This document shows, in pieces, positions 26,901-34,897 of a DNA stretch of 64,000 nt (the first letter of the stretch is position 1; every line of letters begins with the position of its first letter). The stretch comes from Maribellus maritimus. GTDB taxonomy: Bacteria > Bacteroidota > Bacteroidia > Bacteroidales > Prolixibacteraceae. Below the pieces are notes generated by a model. It worked only from the letters and a program-made list of their open reading frames with translations. It searched no databases and was not told the origin of the DNA. Made by a program: the position numbers and the translations under genes. Where the stretch lies: the NCBI RefSeq assembly GCF_022267315.1, contig NZ_JAIKLE010000004.1:124001-188000 (forward strand). The letters run 5' to 3'.

Positions 26901-27922
26901 CTCTCGTTGTTTAACCATGAGCCGTAAGCCATTAAACACCATTTGCCCAGGCCCTCAGAGGAACCGTCTGTATCATATAAATCGGGCCAGTCAAGTGCAT
27001 GCCCAAATTCATGACAAAATACTCCAATACCAACCATTCCATAGGTTCTGGTTTCGGGCTGGATGGTATATGAGTTAATCGTAACCTCGTCATAATTTCG
27101 CCGATAAAATAATCCTAATGTCCATCTATGAGACCAAATGTATTGGGTTCTGTTACCTTCTTCTGCTCCCGGACCAGAATGAACCACCATTAAGTTGTCA
27201 ACTTCTCCGTCTCCGTCATTGTCATATTGCGAAAAATCGACGCCTGCTGCTTCGGCTGCATCAATCGCTTCAGCAACCAGTATTCGCGATCTGGTATCGC
27301 CATTTTCATCTCCGTAATATTCATAATTATTTTCTGCTACATACCATCCATAAACATCTACCGACAAAGAGAGGTTTCCGTTGGAAGCCTCCAGGTAGTA
27401 ATCCCGAAACGAACCTGTTCCATTGTAATTTGATTGGTTCATCATATTATCAAAATCGTTTGGACTATAGGTCAAATCCAAATCAGGGTATTTAATGAGG
27501 AGCATCAATGTTTTTCTTGTGCCTGTAGGTGGGAACTCAGCCGCAGCTTCAGCTACTGTTGTAGATTTCAACGAACTTTTTTCAATGGTTGGGCTTTGAA
27601 ATTTTGAAATTCCTCTTAGAAATTGTCTGTCTCTGACGGTTCTGTTTTTAGCGTCTCTGGCTTTTATCCCTGAAGTTTTTAATGTGCCATCGTCAGCTAA
27701 ACTTGCATATTCATAAAAACCTAAACGGTTTTTTAGAACAGTATAACCATCTTCTGTTACAGAAAAATGGTTGTATTCATCACCAAATCCTTTGATTAAT
27801 AACTTTGTTCCATCTGGCTGTTCTATTTCAACAGTGTAAGGCGCCGCTGATACAAACTGGGGTTTTTGTCCAAATGCCGCAATTTTTAACAGTATAAAAA
27901 GTGCAAGTAAAAATAATCTCAT
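23954..27922 (-). CDS. M6-family metalloprotease with CARDB, eight Cys repeats and T9SS sorting domain
   Basis: 1322 aa with a Sec signal (MRLFLLALFILLKIAAFGQ). The M6 domain spans ~130-500 with zinc motif HEFGH at 304-308 and a calcium-like DNDGDGEVD at 234-242. Two CARDB-like beta domains follow (~500-740). Eight repeats of about 50 residues come next, each with a Cys in I-C-E-G and a second in Y-G-C-D-S. The C-terminus has a PKD-like part (LWNTGETSSAITV) and a type A T9SS sorting domain (LFPNPTAGEVNLLL). It should be secreted and cell-surface attached through type IX secretion. No other gene is linked in an operon. Confidence 0.92.
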   Translation of the reverse strand: MRLFLLALFILLKIAAFGQKPQFVSAAPYTVEIEQPDGTKLLIKGFGDEYNHFSVTEDGYTVLKNRLGFYEYASLADDGTLKTSGIKARDAKNRTVRDRQFLRGISKFQSPTIEKSSLKSTTVAEAAAEFPPTGTRKTLMLLIKYPDLDLTYSPNDFDNMMNQSNYNGTGSFRDYYLEASNGNLSLSVDVYGWYVAENNYEYYGDENGDTRSRILVAEAIDAAEAAGVDFSQYDNDGDGEVDNLMVVHSGPGAEEGNRTQYIWSHRWTLGLFYRRNYDEVTINSYTIQPETRTYGMVGIGVFCHEFGHALDWPDLYDTDGSSEGLGKWCLMAYGSWLNNERTPAMVSAWAREEIGWITPTVISANGDYSLSPAATSTQCYKLTTQNSNEYFLLENRYKTGFDASLPGSGLAIFHVNTNESDNDNERSKLSDLEEADGKNDLDNQINNGDAGDLFPGTSENTAFNDQTSPSSLTYTSAHTGIDINNIYQSNSTLHFTLGSTEEGINLSFVPSSNSFSIDNYDVSFELEVKNNGDFTSETSNIGFYLSDNTTLTTSDYLLGTLSLAELDSGETIQKTFGVNILNKIPGLPEGSYYLGYIIDYQDLNDETDETDNSYLYLAKTVEHVLYPNLTYNTEANLLEITSAKINVDLQVENNGEKPSGTCNVGYYLSEDVNISGSDYFLGYSSLGQLAVNDTEKKSFTANIDEINGDINRGTYYIGYIIDYLNNNNELNESDNSFVFVNKMFDYCPPDVYEINREICEDESTFYNGTEYSEEGSFEFVFQNQYGCDSVIVLNITVHPKHDIHLNKIICRGESYSVGNAVYSQAGVYTQTLTNQYGCDSVVTLSLDVANPVEVTLNQSICEGESVRVGENSYSESGNYVNILTSAAGCDSTVTLNLQVNPESDTLLVRTICEGDSVVLGSDVFTETGVYSSLLKNVWGCDSLVTLDLTVNPSYSLMTGETICEGDTVWQGGVPYFESGIYAETYSTQLGCDSSFVFELRVNPAYDTLLEIALCEGESYQMGNTVYDETGVYSEMFTSTSGCDSVVTLDLKIYPAVDTLLSKSICEGDSVVIGNSIYYTSGSYKNILSSKYGCDSTVYLNLTVNPIQYMELSEDICEGTSYLFGDTELISSGIYEYTYNNQYGCDSVVTLNLNVVPLPVVDLGEDTILFSSETLTLDAGSENSSYLWNTGETSSAITVGSGDLGTQTYSVTVINKHLCSSSDEIVISFYDDSYSKQNQEILFKLFPNPTAGEVNLLLEDVSGSFDVRIFSETGFMVYTESFTSTADKFIQPLIVNFLTNGIYTVQIITNKGIASQNFVLLRN
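24470..25655 (-). repeat. Eight tandem Cys-pair repeats within the M6 protease
   Basis: Eight units of roughly 150 nt encode ICEGxS...GxY...GCDSxVxLxLxVxP. At protein level the first Cys is in ICEDES, ICRGES, ICEGES, ICEGDS, ICEGDT, LCEGES, ICEGDS and ICEGTS. DNA copies are diverged, so this is an old duplication rather than a recent slippage array. The regular Cys pairs suggest one disulfide per unit outside the cell. Confidence 0.85.
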
Positions 27923-28016
27923 TAACAGAATTTTTCCAAAAAGTTCCAGTGGCGAAAATAAAACATTATCTGAAATATCGGGAGTAATAGTTTCTGATTT
28001 TTATCTTCAAAAAGGC

Positions 28017-28048
28017 ATAAAAAAAGAGGTCACTGTTGCAACCTCTTT
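28017..28048 (-). terminator. Terminator after the M3 peptidase gene
   Basis: On the minus strand AAAGAGGT pairs with ACCTCTTT over a 10-nt loop and continues into a T tract (complement of 28017-28025). It lies 26 nt past the stop codon. Confidence 0.7.
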
Positions 28049-28073
28049 GAGAATATTATATTTCATATGTATT

Positions 28074-30194
28074 TTACATCAATCCTTTCTTTTTTAAATA
28101 AGGCTCGATTGAAGGCTCTTTTCCTCTGAAATTTACATACACGTTCATTCCTTCGTCGGAACCTGATTTAGCCAGCAACTCACGGAACTTGGCTGCAACT
28201 TCAGGATTAAACAAATCACCTGTTTCTTTAAATGCGTAAAATGCGTCGGTGTCGAGTACCGCAGCCCAGTAATACACATAATATCCTGCAGAATATCCAC
28301 CTGCAAAAATATGCGAGAAATAAGTGCTTCTGTATCGTGGAATAAATTCAGGAATTAAACCGATTTTATCCATAGATGCTTTTTCAAAGGCACGAACATC
28401 ATCAATTTCTGCGTTCTCTGCTGTATGATAATCCAAATCCAAAAGCGAGGCAGCCACATATTCTCCGGTGATAAAGCCCTGGTTAAATGTGCCGCTTTTT
28501 TGCAGTTTTTCGATTAACTCGTCCGGGATAGGTTCACCAGTTTGATAATGTTTGGCGAATACTTTCATCACCTCTGGTTCGGCAGCCCAGTTTTCCATAA
28601 TTTGTGAAGGAAGTTCAACAAAATCACGTGGCACGCTTCCGGCAGTTCGATCGTAAGGTCCATCGGTAAATAAACCGTGTAAAGCATGGCCGAATTCGTG
28701 GAACAACGTTGAAACTTCATCAAAACTCAGTAAGGCAGGGGTATCGCCAGCAGGGCGTGTAAAGTTCATTACAATCGAGCCAATTCTTGGAATCCGTTTC
28801 CCATCTTTGGTATAAGAAGCCTGACGAAACCCGGTTGACCATGCTCCAACTCTTTTTCCGTCGCGTGGATGGAAATCCATATATAAAACGCCAAGCAAAG
28901 AGCCGTCCGCTTCCTGCACTTCGTAGGCTTCAGCTTCTTCGTGGTATGTTGGAAGATCATCACGTTTTATGAATTTTAATCCATAAAGATTTTTGGCCAC
29001 GTAAAAAATACCATCTTTCGCATTTTGCAAACTAAAGTAGGGTTTTATTTCGCCTTCATCGAGATTGAATTTTTCCTTGCGCAGTTTTTCGTTGTAATAC
29101 CACCAGTCCCAGGAAGCCAGTTTAAAATCACCGCCTTCGCGATTGATAATCGCCTGCATCTCTTTCACATCCTGTTTTGCCATATCCAGAGCCGGTTCCC
29201 AAAGTTTCATTAAAAAGTCATAAACAGCTTCGGGAGTTTTTGCCATGTTGTTATCAATGACATAATCGGCATAGTTATCAAAACCAAGTAATTCTGCTTT
29301 CTCGTCGCGTAGTTTTATAATTTTCTGGATTGCCTCTTTATTATCGTTTTCATTTCCGTTGTCGCCACGCATAAAATAGCCTCTGTACAATTTTTCACGC
29401 AAATCACGATTTTCAGCATACTGCAAAAAAGGAATCATACTTGGCTTGGCCAATGTGAAAACCCACTTGCCGTCTTCACCCGATTTTTTAGCATCTTCTG
29501 CTGCGCGGGCAACAACATCCTCTGACAGGCCGGCCAGGTCGGCTTCATTATCAATTACCAGTTTAAAATTTTTGTTGGTTTCAGCCAGCAAATTCTCTCC
29601 AAATTTTAGGCTTAAGCCGGAGAGTTCTGTATTTATCTTTTTCAACTTTTCCTGATCTTCTGACGAAAGGTTTGCTCCGCTTCTCACAAAATCCTGGTAG
29701 TATTTTTCAGTAACACGCAACTGTTCTGCATCTAGGCCCTGGTCGTTTCTTTTTTCATATACCGCTTTTACTTTTTTAAAAAGCTCCGGATTCATCATTA
29801 TATTATCCCGGTGTTGAGTTGTGAGCGGTGAGATTTCACGAGCCACAGCCTGCATTTCTTCATTTGTATTTGCTGAATTTAGCGGACCAAAAACACCACT
29901 TACTTTGCTCAATAACTCCCCCGATTTATCCATCTCCAAAATGGTGTTTTCAAACGTAGGCTCGGCCGTATTTGCAACAATTGCATCAATCTCAGCCTGT
30001 TGTTGCTGTATTCCCTCTTTTACAGCCGGGACATAGTGTTCAACTTTTATTTCGTCAAACGGGGGCACTCCAAACGGGGTGGTCCACTCCTTAAAAAACG
30101 GATTCTCCATAGTAGTCGAATTTTCCTTTTTCTGACTTTGACACGATACAAGCGCCAAGCCTAAAACAAAAATAACAAACAGCAGTTTTTTCAT
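28074..30194 (-). CDS. dcp: M3-family metallopeptidase, peptidyl-dipeptidase Dcp-like lipoprotein
   Basis: 706 aa with a lipobox LALVSC (Cys18). The M3 zinc motif HEFGHALHGLF starts at residue 499, and the third ligand Glu lies in the following helix (around SLDEV/DFVELPSQIMENW). The family region PMNEAQ-type GSIVMNFTRP precedes it. Dcp removes C-terminal dipeptides from oligopeptides; a lipid-anchored copy would act on peptides in the periplasm. The length (~680-710) is normal. It is a single gene with its own terminator. Confidence 0.92.
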   Translation of the reverse strand: MKKLLFVIFVLGLALVSCQSQKKENSTTMENPFFKEWTTPFGVPPFDEIKVEHYVPAVKEGIQQQQAEIDAIVANTAEPTFENTILEMDKSGELLSKVSGVFGPLNSANTNEEMQAVAREISPLTTQHRDNIMMNPELFKKVKAVYEKRNDQGLDAEQLRVTEKYYQDFVRSGANLSSEDQEKLKKINTELSGLSLKFGENLLAETNKNFKLVIDNEADLAGLSEDVVARAAEDAKKSGEDGKWVFTLAKPSMIPFLQYAENRDLREKLYRGYFMRGDNGNENDNKEAIQKIIKLRDEKAELLGFDNYADYVIDNNMAKTPEAVYDFLMKLWEPALDMAKQDVKEMQAIINREGGDFKLASWDWWYYNEKLRKEKFNLDEGEIKPYFSLQNAKDGIFYVAKNLYGLKFIKRDDLPTYHEEAEAYEVQEADGSLLGVLYMDFHPRDGKRVGAWSTGFRQASYTKDGKRIPRIGSIVMNFTRPAGDTPALLSFDEVSTLFHEFGHALHGLFTDGPYDRTAGSVPRDFVELPSQIMENWAAEPEVMKVFAKHYQTGEPIPDELIEKLQKSGTFNQGFITGEYVAASLLDLDYHTAENAEIDDVRAFEKASMDKIGLIPEFIPRYRSTYFSHIFAGGYSAGYYVYYWAAVLDTDAFYAFKETGDLFNPEVAAKFRELLAKSGSDEGMNVYVNFRGKEPSIEPYLKKKGLM

Positions 30195-30412
30195 TTCGAA
30201 TTATTTTAAATTAAATAGTTTCAGCAGCAATTTAATAAACACATTTTTTTTGTAAAGTGTGTTCTTATTCCCTATTCACCTATAGACATTGGAAAAAAAC
30301 AGGCTCGAAATATAATGAATTTTGATTAAGAGAATTATGATTTTTTTTACATTAAACAAAAAACTAATCACTAATAATAGAAACAGAAAAAGGAATAGAA
30401 ATCAAATTTCAT

Positions 30413-30420
30413 TATATTTG
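30413..30420 (+). promoter_or_regulatory. Candidate -7 box (TATATTTG) for the enolase/BASS/RraA unit
   Basis: TATATTTG matches TAnnTTTG exactly and ends 28 nt before the ATG at 30449. The 254-nt gap to the divergent M3 peptidase gene holds no other gene. Confidence 0.5.
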
Positions 30421-30448
30421 AATTCAACGAATTAAACCAACTACCATT

Positions 30449-31855
30449 ATGAAAAAGCCTGACAACGAAAAAACGTCTCCGGTTTCAAAATCGTCACGTA
30501 GAAATTTTTTGCAAAAATCAGTATTAGGCGGACTCGGAATTGCTTTCCTGGCAAAATCAAACAATGTAGCCGCTGATGTTGAATATACAACACAGAAAGT
30601 CAGCCGGACTTCAAATCCAACCGAATTAAAGATTACCGATTTAAGAGTCGCAAATACGACCGATGGACCAATCATAAAAATTTATACCAACCAGGATATT
30701 TACGGGCTGGGAGAAGTGCGTGACATTGCGGACCCTCGTTATGCCCTGATGATTAAAAGCCGTATCCTGGGATTGAATCCCTGTAATGTAGAACAAATAT
30801 TTAAGGCCATAAAACAATTTGGCGGTCACGGCCGGCAGGGAGGAGGTGTTTCCGGAATTGAAATGGCATTGTGGGATTTGGCAGGGAAGGCATACGGAGT
30901 GCCTGCTTACCAGCTTTTGGGTGGGAAATATCGCGACAAAATCAGGATTTATGCAGACACACCTTCATCAAAAGATCCGGAAGTTTATGCAAAAAGAATG
31001 ACCTACCGGATGGAACAGGGATTTACATTCCTAAAAATGGATTTTGGAGTAGGCCTTGTTAAAGATATTCCGGGGGCACTGATTGGCGAAAAATTTTGGA
31101 GCGGCCAAAGTGAATGGGACCAAAGTCGCCCCGGCAACTTAAGCAACACAAAACATCCGTTTACCAGAATTCAGATTACCGATTTAGGGCTTGAGAAAAT
31201 GGTGGAATATGTTCATACCGTTCGCGAAATAATAGGTTATGAAATTCCATTGTCAGCCGACCATTTTGGGCATTTTGATACAAATACGGCCATACGTTTA
31301 GGTCAGGCTGTTGAGAAATACCAGCTGGCCTGGCTTGAAGATATGGTGCCTTGGTTTTACACTGCGAAATGGAAGGAAATTACACAAGCTGTCAATACTC
31401 CTACTTTAACCGGGGAGGATATTTTTGGAAAAGAGGCTTTTATAAAATTGTGTGATGAACATGCTGTTGATATGGTTCATCCCGATTTGGCTTCTGCCGG
31501 AGGTCTTCTGGAAACCAAAAAAATTGGCGATTATGCCGAGGAAAAAGGAATTGCAATGGCCATGCATTTTGCAGGAACACCGGTTTCGTTTATGGCAAAT
31601 ATACATTGTGCCGCTGCTACGCAAAATTTTGTTGCCCTTGAGCACCACGACGTGGATACACCATATTGGGAAGATTATGTTGTTTGTGATAAGCCCATTT
31701 TGCAAAATGGCTTTGTGGGCGTTCCCGAAACACCCGGTTTGGGGATTGATTTAAATGAAGAAGTAGTTAAAGAACATTTAAAAAAAGGTGAAAAGCTGTT
31801 TGCCCCAACCGATGAATGGAATCAGAGAAATTCGTGGGACCGCCAGTGGAGTTAA
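30449..31855 (+). CDS. Tat-exported enolase-superfamily enzyme (mandelate racemase/acid-sugar dehydratase type)
   Basis: 468 aa. The N-terminus SSRRNFLQKSVLGGLGIAFL is a twin-arginine signal, so the folded enzyme goes to the periplasm. Metal ligands D271, E297 and E323 are 26 residues apart each, and the Asp346/His373 dyad follows at +23 and +27, the same spacing I recall for mandelate racemase. On the opposite side the usual KxK is K196-M-D198. The family removes an alpha-proton from carboxylates to racemise or dehydrate hydroxy-acids. An insertion (~205-240) rich in Trp/Ser covers the site. A BASS transporter and an RraA-type aldolase follow with gaps of 36 and 35 nt. The substrate is unknown. 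Confidence 0.87.
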   Translation: MKKPDNEKTSPVSKSSRRNFLQKSVLGGLGIAFLAKSNNVAADVEYTTQKVSRTSNPTELKITDLRVANTTDGPIIKIYTNQDIYGLGEVRDIADPRYALMIKSRILGLNPCNVEQIFKAIKQFGGHGRQGGGVSGIEMALWDLAGKAYGVPAYQLLGGKYRDKIRIYADTPSSKDPEVYAKRMTYRMEQGFTFLKMDFGVGLVKDIPGALIGEKFWSGQSEWDQSRPGNLSNTKHPFTRIQITDLGLEKMVEYVHTVREIIGYEIPLSADHFGHFDTNTAIRLGQAVEKYQLAWLEDMVPWFYTAKWKEITQAVNTPTLTGEDIFGKEAFIKLCDEHAVDMVHPDLASAGGLLETKKIGDYAEEKGIAMAMHFAGTPVSFMANIHCAAATQNFVALEHHDVDTPYWEDYVVCDKPILQNGFVGVPETPGLGIDLNEEVVKEHLKKGEKLFAPTDEWNQRNSWDRQWS

Positions 31856-31891
31856 TCAAAAAATATTAACCATAAACCTAAACTTAATTCA

Positions 31892-33175
31892 GTGAAAAAA
31901 AATAGATTGTACTATTACCTGCTTACGTTAGCATGCTTGTTTTTTGTTTTATTTGTTTTTCTTTCAATTGCCGGTAAACAAGAATATAAGGGGCCTACGC
32001 TTATTTTGGGATTTATAACACTGGCAATTGCTGTACGCGGTTTTCCGACATTTAAAGGTTTTTCTTATTCGCTTTGGATTTTTACAGCAGTTACAGTTTC
32101 CATGTACTACCCTAAATACTTTCTTTCAGCCGGGAATTTTGAGTTTAAGCTTTTGATTGTTCCTTTGTTGCAAATCATCATGTTTGGAATGGGGTCCCAA
32201 ATGAGCTTGTCTGATTTTGCCGGCGTCATTAAAATGCCGAAAGGAGTAATAGCAGGTGTAATTTGCCAGTTTACCATCATGCCGCTAATTGGAATAACAA
32301 TTGCAACCATATTTAATTTTCCGCCGGAAATTGCAGCCGGTATTGTATTGGTAGGTTCATCACCCAGTGGGCTGGCATCAAATGTAATGTCGTTTATTGC
32401 CAAAGCAAATCTGGCACTTTCGGTAACTTTAACTGCATTTGCCACTCTATTGTCGCCACTTTTAACTCCGTTTTTGATGAAAACACTGGCCGGACAATTT
32501 ATTGAAGTTGATTTTTGGAGTATGATGCTTGATATTTTTAATATGGTTATTTTACCAATTATCGCTGGACTCATTTTTAATATTTTTTCTATTAGTATGG
32601 TGTCTTTTAAAGGAAGAATAGTCCAGTTAATCAGTTATTTACTTATTGTTGTTTTGAAAAATTTTATTGCTTTTCAAACTTCTGATATATCATTCATTTT
32701 TTTCTTAAAAGGAATTGGAACTGACATATTCTGGTTTATGTTGCTGCCTTATCTGGGAACAATTGTTTTTAAATATTTTGCCAAAGGAAACAAAGAATGG
32801 TTAAACAAAGCACTGGCATTTATCTCCATGCTTGGAATTGGAATTATAATAACCATTATAACTGCTGCCGGGCGCGACAGTTTGCTTGAAGTAGGTTTGC
32901 TGCTTATACTTGCTTGTTTTATACATAATATGTTTGGGTATGGTTTGGGATACACCATTGCCCGTTTTGTGCTGCGGATGAATGAGCAGGATTGCCGAAC
33001 CATAGCTTTGGAAGTGGGAATGCAAAACGGTGGGTTGGCATCGGGGCTGGCACTGCAAATGGGAAAAGTTACTACAGTCGGATTGGCACCTGCAGTATTT
33101 GGACCAATGATGAATATCACCGGCTCATCACTGGCTACCTGGTGGAGAAATAAAATACCAGGGGTCAAAAAATGA
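31892..33175 (+). CDS. BASS-family (bile acid:sodium symporter-like) transporter
   Basis: 427 aa starting at GTG. About 12 hydrophobic segments; the SBF core starts near residue 85 (LLIVPLLQIIMFGMGSQMSL). The signature crossover patterns are GIVLVGSSPSGLASNVMSFI and EVGMQNGGLASGLALQM, which bind the Na+ ions and the carboxylate substrate. The first ~80 residues add three helices beyond the common ~320-residue core. The family carries carboxylates such as bile acids, pyruvate and pantoate. Its position between two exported enzymes suggests uptake of a product they generate, such as a keto-acid; this is inference. Confidence 0.9.
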   Translation: MKKNRLYYYLLTLACLFFVLFVFLSIAGKQEYKGPTLILGFITLAIAVRGFPTFKGFSYSLWIFTAVTVSMYYPKYFLSAGNFEFKLLIVPLLQIIMFGMGSQMSLSDFAGVIKMPKGVIAGVICQFTIMPLIGITIATIFNFPPEIAAGIVLVGSSPSGLASNVMSFIAKANLALSVTLTAFATLLSPLLTPFLMKTLAGQFIEVDFWSMMLDIFNMVILPIIAGLIFNIFSISMVSFKGRIVQLISYLLIVVLKNFIAFQTSDISFIFFLKGIGTDIFWFMLLPYLGTIVFKYFAKGNKEWLNKALAFISMLGIGIIITIITAAGRDSLLEVGLLLILACFIHNMFGYGLGYTIARFVLRMNEQDCRTIALEVGMQNGGLASGLALQMGKVTTVGLAPAVFGPMMNITGSSLATWWRNKIPGVKK

Positions 33176-33210
33176 AATCATCAAAAAAATAAATAACAAA
33201 CTGACAAAAA

Positions 33211-34134
33211 ATGAAAAAGTGTATTCTGATTATTACAACAATTACCTGTTTTTCAGGAATGTTATTTTCGCAGATAGAACCTACGGTTGAAATGATGAAG
33301 TTTTATACACCGGAATGGAATGGCGAACGGGATGCCGGTGGTCGGCCGATAGTTCCTGATGAATTACTTGATCGCTTGATAAACTTATCGCTTGAGGAAG
33401 CCTGGGGGGTACTTCGCGGCGAAGGGTATCACAATCAGTTTGAAGGTGGTTGGGAAATGATTCATGCCGACCAGCCTTTTGTGGGAAGGGCACTTACGGT
33501 TCAATATATGCCGACACGGCCGGAGATTAACAAACAAATTATGGATTTGGGAAAAGAACAGGGGAGAATAGGTGCTTCAAATTCCTGGCCCATCGACATG
33601 CTGAGAGAGCGAGATGTATATGTGGCCGACGGATTTGGAAAGGTTTTTAACGGTACATTAATAGGTGATAACCTGGGGAATTCCATTTATGCAAAATCAA
33701 AAACCGGAGTGGTCTTCGACGCCGGTGCTCGCGATTTGGAAGGCCTTTCAAAAATTGAAGGTTTTAATGCTTTTGTCCGGGGTTTCGATCCTACATTTAT
33801 TATGGAAATGATGGTTACAGAGATAAATTCCCCTATTCGGGTAGGACAGGCAACAGTCGTTCCCGGCGATGTGGTTCTGGCCAAACGCGAAGGAGTAATT
33901 TTTATTCCGGCTCATCTGGTTCAGAAAGTCGTTATTACAGGAGAGTTTATTGCATTACGCGACCAGTTTGGACATGAAATGCTCAGAAAAGGAGTTTATA
34001 CTCCCGGGCAAATAGATACACAATGGACTGAAGAAATAAAAAGTGCTTTTATCAAATGGCTCGACGAGAATGAAGAAAGTTTGCCTATGTCGCGTGAAGA
34101 ATTGGACGAGTATATGAAAACCAGAACGTGGTGA
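33211..34134 (+). CDS. Exported RraA-type aldolase/decarboxylase
   Basis: 307 aa with a Sec signal (MKKCILIITTITCFSGMLFS). The RraA/HMG-aldolase fold spans ~50-260. The metal/substrate motif D-x20-R-D is intact (D153, R174, D175). That motif marks class II 4-hydroxy-4-methyl-2-oxoglutarate/oxaloacetate aldolases and argues for catalysis rather than RNase E inhibition. A C-terminal ~50-residue helical tail (ALRDQFGHEMLRKG... to the end) extends beyond normal RraA. Export is unusual. It is the third gene of the enolase/BASS unit and would split a 2-keto acid made by the first enzyme; this is inferred. Confidence 0.85.
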   Translation: MKKCILIITTITCFSGMLFSQIEPTVEMMKFYTPEWNGERDAGGRPIVPDELLDRLINLSLEEAWGVLRGEGYHNQFEGGWEMIHADQPFVGRALTVQYMPTRPEINKQIMDLGKEQGRIGASNSWPIDMLRERDVYVADGFGKVFNGTLIGDNLGNSIYAKSKTGVVFDAGARDLEGLSKIEGFNAFVRGFDPTFIMEMMVTEINSPIRVGQATVVPGDVVLAKREGVIFIPAHLVQKVVITGEFIALRDQFGHEMLRKGVYTPGQIDTQWTEEIKSAFIKWLDENEESLPMSREELDEYMKTRTW

Positions 34135-34201
34135 GAACAGTATGGTTGTTTATATATTGAAAGGAACTCTAAAAGTTTAAGTAAAAAAAATATAGATATT
34201 T

Positions 34202-34209
34202 TATATTTG
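34202..34209 (+). promoter_or_regulatory. Candidate -7 box (TATATTTG) for the STAS/SEC14-like gene
   Basis: TATATTTG ends 26 nt before the ATG at 34236. A second match (TACATTTG, 34224-34231) is too close to the ATG to act for this gene. Confidence 0.4.
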
Positions 34210-34235
34210 GAATTCATTTTGTTTACATTTGGCAG

Positions 34236-34649
34236 ATGAGTCTCAAATACAAGTTTTATAAAGACAGGAACTTGCTGGTAGATGTTTTTGAAGGTGAACT
34301 TAGACTTTCTGATTTTAGAAAACTCTATATTGCCGAAAGAGAAAATCTTGATTTTTCTGAAATAAACAAGTCAATAAGTGATCTTAGAAGCATTAAGCTC
34401 AAAGCTTCCTTGGCTGAGGTGAAAGATTTCTTAAAATTTATGCAGCCGGCAAATGACAATAAAACTTCGAAGTGGGCTGTTCTTACCGAAAGTCCGATTC
34501 AGACAGCTTTGTCTTTAATGCTGCGAATGGATAGTCGTTATAAAGATATCGTTCGGGTTTTTTCTACAATCGAGGGTTGCAACACTTTCTTGAATGTCAA
34601 TTATTCCGAAAGGGAATTTGAAGACGAAGATTTTATCGTAGTTGAATAA
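34236..34649 (+). CDS. Small STAS/SEC14-like (SpoIIAA-type) protein
   Basis: 137 aa, cytoplasmic. The alternation of strands and helices (LKYKFYKDRNLLVDVFEGEL, WAVLTESPIQTALSLML, VRVFSTIEGCNTFLNV) fits the SpoIIAA/STAS-like family of small single-domain proteins common in Prolixibacteraceae. No Ser phosphorylation site of the STAS type is evident. Function unknown. It stands alone, 100 nt after the RraA-type gene and 248 nt before a sigma-factor gene. Confidence 0.6.
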   Translation: MSLKYKFYKDRNLLVDVFEGELRLSDFRKLYIAERENLDFSEINKSISDLRSIKLKASLAEVKDFLKFMQPANDNKTSKWAVLTESPIQTALSLMLRMDSRYKDIVRVFSTIEGCNTFLNVNYSEREFEDEDFIVVE

Positions 34650-34897
34650 ATAGCTTTTTCAACTCTTTTGTCTCCACACTTCTCCCATTTCAATTCTATT
34701 TTTTGTTGTTTTGAAAAAATTTCTAAATAGTTCATTTTGGTAAAATCAGTTAACGGAGTGAAGCCTAATCGATTTTGGAGACTATTATGCTTGCTTTTGA
34801 GTGTTCGATTTTTCAGGCTTAAAATTTTTAAGAAAAGAGACAAAAAAAATGTAACTATTCTTTTTCAGCTTTACTAAATAAAAAAAACACCAGAAAA

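Noticed and set aside
32107-33168. Long minus-strand ORFs opposite the BASS transporter
   Set aside because: They are antisense shadows of membrane-helix codons with Ile/Ser/Pro-rich translation and no family pattern.
34224-34231. Second TAnnTTTG box (TACATTTG)
   Set aside because: It ends only 4 nt before the ATG, too close for a promoter of that gene.
34601-34843. 80-aa minus-strand ORF overlapping the STAS-like gene end
   Set aside because: Ser/Lys-rich, no recognisable domain, mostly in a gap with promoter-like AT content and overlapping a real gene.
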